Positions 56,258 through 64,000 of a DNA stretch of 64,000 bases are shown here, piece by piece. The notes under the pieces are model-generated. The model was given only the letters and a program-made list of their open reading frames with translations, searched no databases and was not told the DNA's origin. The stretch comes from Triplophysa rosa (lineage: Eukaryota; Chordata; Actinopteri; Cypriniformes; Nemacheilidae), in contig NC_079892.1 of NCBI RefSeq assembly GCF_024868665.1, positions 3,881,607 to 3,945,606 on the forward strand, read 5' to 3'. Within the stretch, counting starts at the first letter, position 1. Every line of letters starts with the position of its first letter. Position numbers and translations under genes: made by a program.

Positions 56258-58406
56258 TAGTTGCGTATTTTAGCGAGAAAGTGTGTGTTCGTCGTAGTCT
56301 AGCATCTCTCTTTGAGTTGTGACGGGAAAATAATTCAGCATAGATGTAGCACAGTAACCCAGAGAAAAGCTGTCGTTTCAGCCGTACATAGCTCTGTTTG
56401 GTTTCGTGGTTTCTTGTGCTGTGCGAAGTGTTGTTTTTGAATTCGTGAGCGTCATTGTTGTACATAGTGCTTGTGTGTCGGTGTTGTGTATAAAACATGA
56501 CTTCCTTTTTCTAAAAGGTTTGTTTTCGATCGAATCAAATGTTGTAAAAATGTTCCGATCGCATTTCTGGGTCAAAAAACATTCCCACACACTGTGGTCA
56601 TGTCCACGTAAAAAGAAATTTGTTTTATCATATTTTGTACTACTGTAGTAACCATGTAGAAAATGCCTTTTGCACTGTTTGCACCCGTTCACTTTTGCAT
56701 TCCTTTCTGTAGAATAAACGATAGGTTGAACTCAGATAGCACAGGTACGTCTGTAAGATGTCTGCTATAGATCTGAAAAACATCTGCTGTGTAAAAGCAT
56801 CTGTTAAACGTCTCAAAAAGGGCCGTTTTTTAGTCGAAACCTTCACAAGAGACAATCCAAGAGAGAAACACCACAACTCTTCGATGTTCATTCACACAGA
56901 ACATGAACATACAGGGTTTATGATGGAATAAACGAAAGCAACCGAAACTGTGTCTTAAGTTTGTTTCGATATTTTTTTTTCATTGTTGTGAAAAGTAAAC
57001 CCAGTTCTTTGGGACCAAACTACTGCACTGCCAATTGCATCATGGGAAGGTCAACATTGGGTCATCTACTTACAACATGCCGGACTGTTTAAAGACCCAA
57101 CCACATCAGAGCACAAACGCTTAGTCAGTAAATACCTAGAAATGTATTACAAACACGCAAAAAATCAGGTTTAAGGTCTTTGTGACGGTCTAGTGTTTAG
57201 TAAACACCTGACATCCTGACAGAATCTTGTATGTGCTGTGTTGTGAGATATTCCTTGCGTTTCGGCACATTGCAGTGCATAGTATGGATAGTTATTTAAA
57301 ATCAGGTGGTATTTTCATTGATGGTTTAAGTTGACATATTGTTAAGGCAATTTTGTGACTTTTTCTGAACAGAAATAATAATGAAAGTAATAAAAAAAGC
57401 ACTAAAAACACAGATTTTGTGCTGTTTGTGTTTTATTTGTTTTAACGCACTGCTGATGCTTGTTACGGCAAAATGAATAATAATATGAAGTATGCACATA
57501 TAGATGCAAACAGTTTTTAAAATCGATGTATATAGTGGGACCACACTGAAAATCAGGAATGTAAAACCAATTTAAAAATGGAAATAAATCTTTAAAATAA
57601 AATCCCCAAAAATAATTGGGATTAAATATTTAAAAAAAAATTGAAAATCATTTCTAAATCTTGGACTTTACTATATGTCTCCCCTAGGACCCTAGTATAC
57701 ACAATATATCTTCTATAACTCAATCTTTGATATTCATGAGTAAAAATGTAACCTTTTATATGAATCTGTGGTAGATGTTTCTGATCATGACAGGGCATTC
57801 TGGGAGATGAAGTACTTTCAGTAAATCTCAAGGTTATTTAAGTGTATTTCCTATCACGGAGAGGTCACAGGAAAAACGATCGAGCATCGCCCAGACAGTC
57901 AATCACACTGAAGGAAGTTTGAACAGCTATCCAAGTATGGTACGGCTAGTAACCTGAGCACCGGACCTCGGACAATCACTTAAAACTTAGCCAGAGAGAA
58001 TGAGTCTGATTGAATTTGTCTCTCCTCATTGAATTCTAATCTCTCCGAGCAGTGAATGCACCAGAACAATGTGCATTAACCGAGATACACATGGATACTT
58101 TTTTGTTGAATGTTAAAACTGTTGTATTGACTTGCGAGATCAACTAGCATGCTCTAAAAAAAAACAAGATTCAGAAACCAGATGAGGCGTGGTTATAAAA
58201 TATTTGAATGAGGGCTGCAAATATGCTTTCTAAACACACCTCTCTGTTTATTTTGGGGTACTGTGATAGATCTGTTCAATCTTTCTGAAGTCGTGTATTG
58301 CATCTGTTGGTAGTATTTGCATCTTTGATCTACAATCTTCAAATGAAGACATTGTTAAAACCACAAACCGACCAAAGAGTCTTCGCCGTCAAAAACTGAA
58401 ACCTGT
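56258..58406. other. Convergent 3' regions of kcnc1 and sergef
   Basis: No coding exon is seen. The first 700 bases fit the 3' UTR of the distal kcnc1 form, with AATAAA at 56713-56718 and 56927-56932. The sergef 3' UTR enters on the minus strand below 58407. The sequence between is AT-rich and looks unique. Confidence 0.6.
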
Positions 58407-61400
58407 TCAGCTTGCAGAATCCTTGCTGCTCTTTAAACTGCAAAGTGCCATTGAGTGTCCTGCGCCGCAGCCAATCAGAAGAGTCGTAGAGTCTTGTAGG
58501 CTGGGGATTGGTTGTGGTTGTGTGATGTCACAGAGGGATCCGTCGCCACACATTCCGTGTTCGTTCCAGCCCCAGGAGAGGATTCGACCTCCTAATGGGA
58601 GACATGACAATGAAATAACCAATGAAATTTACAATAGGCGAAAATGACGAATAGACGAATGGAGAAGAAGAATAAATTGAAGCAATATGTACATCCAACA
58701 AAAATTTTTTTTATGTAGCACCAAGTTTATGGAGCATTGCACCGGGTCATGGGTTTGAATCCCGGAGAACATACGTACTGAAAATCAGAATATCTTGAAT
58801 GAACTGTAAGTTATAAAAGTGTCTGGAAAATGAAAAAATAATAAACACACATACATCACATTTGTGAATGGCTCAAACCACCCGCGGTCGAAAAGGGCCG
58901 TCTAATTGGACGTCCAGCAGGTAGGTGTGGTCAAGCCTGCATCACCATGGAAACACGTGCCACAGCAACATGGTTACATATCAGCTCTCATCGCCATGGC
59001 AACCAGGAGCAAGCACGCTTTCTCAAGGGTAACTCGTCTTCTCACATTCGTCGCCCCCCCACACCTATTTTCTCCCACGCTCCCCTACCTTCATTCTAAT
59101 ACCCCATTGCGCTCTATCCGGCGTGTCGTCACATCTTTATTGTTCTCTGTTAGTTAAAAACGTCGCGTTCGCGAATTTCCCAGGACTGATGATTCAAATC
59201 TAATGGAATATATGACTCCGTGCATACCATTAGCATTGTCAACCTGGAACTTGTGCTGTTAAAATAGACGCAAAGAGTATTGTCTTTGAATGGACGACAT
59301 GATATTCACAAAACAAGAGCCACACAGCAATCAGTCTGTGGTTCCCATAGCAACATACTTATAGAACGTAGCAACGTATAGAACAGCCTACCGATATAGA
59401 CAAAACATGAAATGAATACTGAGCCTTTACTTAAAAGACATGGTGATTACTCGAGTCTTTGTGCAAAGTCCGGACTTGAAATCTGTTATTTAACGAATGC
59501 TCTTGGCTCTTGGATTTCCACTTGCAGTGACTGTCTATGATTGAGGCAGTGCACTGCCCTGGAATAAATGAAAAAATACACAGTTTTACAAGTATAGCTA
59601 CAAAATGTAAAGACCCTACAAAATCAAAATAGACATTTTTAGGCTTTTAGAATGAATATGTTTGGATATCTGAAAAGTTTTTTTCCAAAAACAAATCGGT
59701 TTTTAAACATGTTCAAAAATCATGTTTTTTATTGTGTTATCATGTTTTTATTGTGTTTTATTATGTTAGTCAGCTGTTTTTTCTTATTACTAATACTTAA
59801 ACAACCTAACTGCAGATAGTTATCTGTGAACTCTTCATCTAAAAAACCGTGTGCTACATTTACATTACCTTTAGTCATTTAGCATGCGCTTTTATCCAAA
59901 GCGACTTACAAATGAGGTGAACAACAGAAGCTGAATATGACAGTCTATCATAAAGTTTCAGTTATGTAGAATTTCATGCACAAAAACAGATTGTATGACA
60001 TCTTTTAAGTTATAGTTTAAAATCATGGAGAGTAATGCACGTGCTAAGTATAGTCTTGTAGTGTGTTGATATTATTTACTGTAATATTTGTTATTTGAGA
60101 AGACATTTAAATGATTCTTTTCGTGTTGAGACTATTCTTCAAGACGATTGAACCTATTTTTATGAGTTACCAATCGATGACTTACTGTGGCTCTATTACC
60201 CGGGTCATGGGTTTGAATCCCGTGGGACACTCATACTGATAATATGTGAATAAAGAATACTGTGTGGTTCACTTTGTAGTAAAGTGTATGCTTAATGCAT
60301 GAGTTAGTTGAAAGAATTCCTTTAACTAAAGGTTCTTTTTTTGACATCTGTAAGCATTTCATAAATGGGGTTAAATGGCGTTACATCGAGACAGAAGTGC
60401 GTAGTTTTTCACAGTGTTAGTAAGCTAATTCATTGGATCAGACTCATGGTAACTATGTAATGTTGAAAGACCCTCTGAAGTGCCTTAAAGGGATAGCTCT
60501 CCTTCAAAATGAACATTCTGTCATTATTTAAACACCCTTTTGTCATTTCAAACCTGCATAACACAAAAGAAGATATTTTGAAAAATGTTGGTAACAGAAA
60601 AACGTTGGTTCCCATTGATATTGGTTTTGTGAACATACGATAGAAGTCACTGGAGACCAATGGTTTTTGGTTACCAACATTTTTCAAAATATCTTCTTTT
60701 GTGCTCCAACTAGACATGGACAACGTTGACATTTACAAGATTTAAGCATTCAAAACATATATATACACATCAATGATTTTTATCATTTTGCACTTCCGCT
60801 TCTCAGATTCTAAGCTTTGAGGTAAATTGAACACTATTGGTTATTTTAAAAGGGGAGGAGCCACTGACAATGTCTTGCACCAACTTCCTGTTTCAGTGGA
60901 AATTACATCAACGCATTGAACAGCTGCACATTTTAAAGGAACAGTTCACCTTCAAAATGAAAATTCTGTCATCATTAACTCTGTTGTCATTTTAAACCTG
61001 TGTGATTTTCTTTCTTCTGTAAAACACAAAATGAGATCGTGTGAAAAATGTTGGTAACCAAAAACCGTTGGTCTCGAATGACTTCTATTGTATGGACACA
61101 AAACCAATGCAAGTCAATGGGAACCAACAGTTTTCTGTTACCAACCCTTTTCAAAATATCTTCTTTTGTGTTATGCAGGTTTGAAATGACAAAAGGGTGT
61201 TTAAATAATGACAGAATGTTCATTTTGAAGGAGAACTATCCGTTTAAGGCACTTCAGAGGTTCTTTCAACATTACATAGTTACCATGAGTCTGATCCAAT
61301 GAATTAGCTTACTAACACTGTGAAAAACTACGCACTTCTGTCTCGATGTAACGCCATTTAACCCCATTTATGAAATGCTTACAGATGTCAAAAAAAGAAC

Positions 61401-62899
61401 CTTTAGTTAAAGGAATTCTTTCAACTAACTCATGCATTAAGCATACACTTTACTACAAAGTGAACCACACAGTATTCTTTATTCACATATTATCAGTATG
61501 AGTGTCCCACGGGATTCAAACCCATGACCCGGGTAATAGAGCCACAGTAAGTCATCGATTGGTAACTCATAAAAATAGGTTCAATCGTCTTGAAGAATAG
61601 TCTCAACACGAAAAGAATCATTTAAATGTCTTCTCAAATAACAAATATTACTGTGTAGACTTCGGCTTAAGTAAATAATATCAACACACTACAAGACTAT
61701 ACTTAGCACGTGCATTACTCTCCATGCAGTTTTACAGACCGATTTCACACTCTGTTTTTGTGCATGAAAGCCTACATAACTAAAACTATATGATAGACTG
61801 TCATTTAATGCTGTTAGTGGTTTATGATATTCACCGTGCTTTACTTTGAAAACGCCTTTTTAGTCTCATTGAAAGATAAACGTCCTGCAATGCCTTTAAG
61901 GACGTCCCTTGAGTGCTTCGAGAATGCTGCGTGATTCCCAAGGCATGCCAGGATGTTATTGAGTTTCAGCGTCACGTTTGTAACAGCGATCCACTTATCT
62001 CAAGGGTGCGACAGACACGAGGAACAGAGATAAACATCTCAAGTTCCCCGAGCAATGAAAACCTCCTTGGCTGGATTCCCGCCTCGACATTATGGAACAT
62101 GATCATTTTCTATTTACGAAGAAAAGACGAGAAGGTGATAAAGTAATCGTGCTCGTCCACAGCCCATTCCATTCTATGCATTCAATCTAAACCTTATAAA
62201 ACAGTGTGCGTTTCCTGGGGATCAAACCCATGACCTGTGTTGCTAATGTAATGCTTCACATACAAAGAGCCCAAAGTGGCTATAAAATTCAGTTTCTCGG
62301 CATTGTACAATGCAATTAACAGAAATGCCATTCCAAGAGCTTATACGACACGAATGACTTGAGATTGTCGTCCAGTGATGGATTCATTTCCCAACACTAA
62401 GGCATAAGATTTCAAGACTCATTCCCACTCTCCTTCTATGATAGCGGTAAAGATCACAGCATTGAGTCATCCGTTTAATTAACCCAGTGACAACAGATCC
62501 TCCTCTTCACCAGCATTACGGACGTCACGTCGAAAATTTCCCATTACTGAACCCCGACCACTGAATTCTCAAAGGTCTCAGCGTTAATTCTGACAGCCAG
62601 GCTTAGCCATATCACAAAATACTGGCTTACTTTAATTCTCGGTCTCTCTTGCAGGCTCAATGTCAGAGCAGTCACATCCCATAATGAGCTACTCTGCACC
62701 TAAAGATGCTGTAGGGTTATTGCCGTGGCAACAGTGTGTGTGATGGTGGATCTTCAGCAAGGGAGAAAACCTGTTGCTTTGAGTTTGTTTTTGTGTGGCT
62801 GAGGTATTAAATAAGCGTTTTGGGCCCACTCTACATCATACAAGACCGTTCGTTTTACTCACCCACAATGGCCAGGTTGTGTTCAGATCCACAGGCAAT
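58407..62899 (-). CDS. sergef: Secretion-regulating guanine nucleotide exchange factor (RCC1-like), last two coding exons only
   Basis: SERGEF (DelGEF) is an RCC1-type beta-propeller protein linked to secretion. Two exons are present: 62899-62863 (37 nt), reading IACGSEHNLAIVG with acceptor TTTTTCAG, and 58591-58407, reading GGRILSWGWNEHGMCGDGSL and ending CGAGHSMALCSLKSSKDSAS with TGA at 58409-58407. Both sides join in phase 1 across a 4.3-kb intron. The C-G-x-x-H-x-x-A and W-G-x-N-x-x-G patterns are RCC1 repeat signatures, and the closest match I recall is human SERGEF, which also lies beside KCNC1. The upstream exons are outside the window, so the protein is 5'-partial here. The C-terminal tail is shorter than in human. 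Confidence 0.88.
58715..58832 (+). repeat. tRNA-derived SINE, plus strand
   Basis: CACCGGGTCATGGGTTTGAA TCCCGG is a clear B box with flanks, followed by ACATACGTACTGAAAATCAG and a decayed tail (TAAAAGTGTCTGGAAAATG). It lies in the large sergef intron. Confidence 0.8.
59858..59925 (-). repeat. SINE tail fragment
   Basis: CATTTAGCATGCGCTTTTAT CCAAAGCGACTTACAAATGA is the widespread teleost SINE/LINE tail, without the tRNA-like head. It stands at the outer edge of the large inverted duplication. Confidence 0.65.
60487..60705. mobile_element. AGTTCACC-type MITE, left arm of the inverted duplication, truncated
   Basis: It starts AAAGGGATAGCTCTCCTTCA and stops after CAAAATATCTTCTTTTGTG without the right terminal repeat. 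Confidence 0.75.
60936..61247. mobile_element. AGTTCACC-type MITE, right arm of the inverted duplication, complete
   Basis: It starts TAAAGGAACAGTTCACCTTC and ends GAAGGAGAACTATCCGTTTAA, about 310 bp. Its right half pairs with the truncated copy in the left arm. Confidence 0.8.
62205..62280 (-). repeat. tRNA-derived SINE head, minus strand
   Basis: CTGGGGATCAAACCCATGACC followed by GTTGCTAATGTAATGCTTCA is the inverse of the SINE head seen at 58715 and 60190. The tail is missing. Confidence 0.6.
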
Positions 62900-63557
62900 C
62901 TGAAAAATCCATGAGAAAACGTCAATCAAACACCTATTACATGTTCTGATCACAGCTCAATCACAGTTGAAACACAATCACCGTCAGACCTCGGTGATTC
63001 ATCAATCCTTATCTCGTACCCATACACCACTCACTCCCGCTGAGAAACACACGCTCTCCCTCCATGTAACAGAAGCCGGAGTGCCTGAATCGAACAGAGA
63101 CCCTTCATAAGTGTGACGGGGGTGATGGAGAGGCGATTTACACATACAGCCGCATAGAGAGATGCTTCCCGCGGTCAAAAATAGCACAAACGCACAAATG
63201 GCTTCCCGGCCCTGATGTTGGAGTCGTATGTCCGTTACCGTGGCGACTTGTAGAGATGCGAGTGGATGACCAGGCGTTTCTGGTTGGTTCATTAATGTTT
63301 GGTGATCGTCCCTTATTACACAGAGGAAATGACTTGCTAGCGGATAAAAACATCGCTAATGCTCTCCGCTGTAGCTTAGAGGACGCCGTACACACAAACA
63401 CACACGGTGTAAATTATCCTAAAGCATGGTGGGAAATGGTAGGAAAGCCTAAGAAAACCTCAAAACTTTCTGGTTTCATGAACAGTCGAGTCTCCTGAAA
63501 ATTAAAACTAATAATAACCTTCCTGTTTTTGTAATAACAAACAAGGTTACTGAAAGC
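62900..63557. other. sergef intron, right end of window: no exon seen
   Basis: I find no further RCC1-like exon on the minus strand here. Open frames around 63002-63401 and 63256-63498 lack family similarity and splice context. Confidence 0.5.
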
Positions 63558-63775
63558 AGTGGTTTTGTGGCATTTTATGAAAGAAGTGTATCATACATTT
63601 TATGCGATCAAACATCAGTAAAATAAGCCCGTCAACCAAAAGAATTGATGTTCCAGCATTGTATACCTGAATATGTTTTTGGTATAACTAAAATTCTTAG
63701 TTTAATATTATAAGTCTTTATTTGGGGGGCCGCAAAACCATGCACCCTACACAAAGTGGGCCTTACCACGAAAAG
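63558..63775 (-). repeat. Inverted partial copy of the GGTTCTCAAACT hAT-type MITE
   Basis: Read on the minus strand it begins TGTGGTTCTCAAACTTTTCG and follows the element at 23743-24040 closely (AATTTTAGTTATACCAAAAA, ACAATGCTGGAACATCAATT), breaking off after AAAATGCCACAAAACC. Confidence 0.8.
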
Positions 63776-63792
63776 TTTGAGAACCACAGACT

Positions 63793-64000
63793 TAAAGGGA
63801 CAGTTGACTCCAAAAACAATCTCTCTTTTTTTTACTCACCCTCGAGTTGTTCCAAATCTGCATACATTTCTTTGTTCCGATAAAAGATATTTGGAAGAAT
63901 GCTTTTAACCAAACAGTTCTTGGTCACCATTGACTACCATAGTTGGAAAAATGTCTTTATAAATTTCTTTGCTCTGTTGAACACAAAAGAAGATATTTTG
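63793..64000. mobile_element. MITE of the 14735/46805 family, cut by the window edge
   Basis: It starts TTAAAGGGACAGTTGACTCC, then TTTACTCACCCTCGAGTTGT and TGTTGAACACAAAAGAAGAT, and continues out of the window. Confidence 0.75.

Larger units (their letters stand above)
59937..61805. repeat. Large inverted duplication (arms of about 770 bp)
   Basis: Sequence from about 59937 to 60705 is repeated in opposite orientation from about 61805 to 61021, with a spacer of about 315 bp. For example GGCTCTATTACCCGGGTCAT at 60190 matches its inverse near 61550, and GGATCAGACTCATGGTAACT at 60436 matches its inverse near 61290. Identity is high but not perfect, with small insertions such as about 18 bp near 61655. 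Each arm carries one SINE-like B box and one AGTTCACC-type MITE. It lies within the last sergef intron. Confidence 0.92.

Noticed and set aside
60430..61302. Two nearly identical predicted peptides on opposite strands
   Set aside because: They are translations of the MITE copies in the two arms of the inverted duplication, not genes.

Overview
This window is vertebrate nuclear DNA from a teleost fish, most likely a cypriniform. The genes are split into many short exons with GT-AG introns, their products align closely with vertebrate families recalled from memory, and the introns carry MITEs and tRNA-derived SINEs of the kind abundant in carp-like fishes. No species can be named from sequence alone. 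There is no operon structure, CRISPR array, phage or bacterial system here.

Layout from left to right: nox5 (minus, complete, 15 coding exons), hal (minus, complete, 20 exons), ucma (plus, complete, 5 exons), camk1d (minus, complete, 11 exons), dhtkd1 (minus, complete, 17 exons), kcnc1 (plus, 3 constitutive exons plus alternative 3' ends), and the last two coding exons of sergef (minus, running off the right edge). I joined exons by hand. Each complete gene closes in frame at a length near the mammalian protein: NOX5 753 aa, HAL 654, UCMA 138, CAMK1D 393, DHTKD1 925, and Kv3.1 511, 595 or 599 depending on the 3' end. hal and ucma are head to head with about 1.3 kb between start codons. dhtkd1 and kcnc1 are also divergent, sharing a region of about 1.8 kb. 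ucma and camk1d converge, as do kcnc1 and sergef.

The genes do not form one pathway. nox5 makes Ca2+-controlled superoxide, hal starts histidine breakdown, ucma is a secreted cartilage protein, camk1d is a Ca2+/calmodulin kinase, dhtkd1 is the mitochondrial 2-oxoadipate dehydrogenase E1, kcnc1 is a fast-spiking neuron K+ channel and sergef is an RCC1-like protein. The order combines pieces that lie on several human chromosomes: DHTKD1-CAMK1D-UCMA on 10p, KCNC1-SERGEF on 11p, and NOX5 and HAL elsewhere.

The most interesting points are these. (1) kcnc1 has at least three possible C-termini: an intron read-through end like mammalian Kv3.1a, an exon ending SPIPSIL like a Kv3.2 form, and a distal exon with a Kv3.1b-like core. 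(2) hal and dhtkd1 each need one GC-AG intron. (3) An inverted duplication with arms of about 770 bp lies in the sergef intron. (4) Three hAT-type MITEs have recognisable 8-bp target duplications, one of them ending 91 bp before a kcnc1 exon. (5) There is a duplicated CCAAT-box module upstream of dhtkd1. (6) nox5 carries a large intronic minisatellite. I found no clear candidate for an undescribed biological system.
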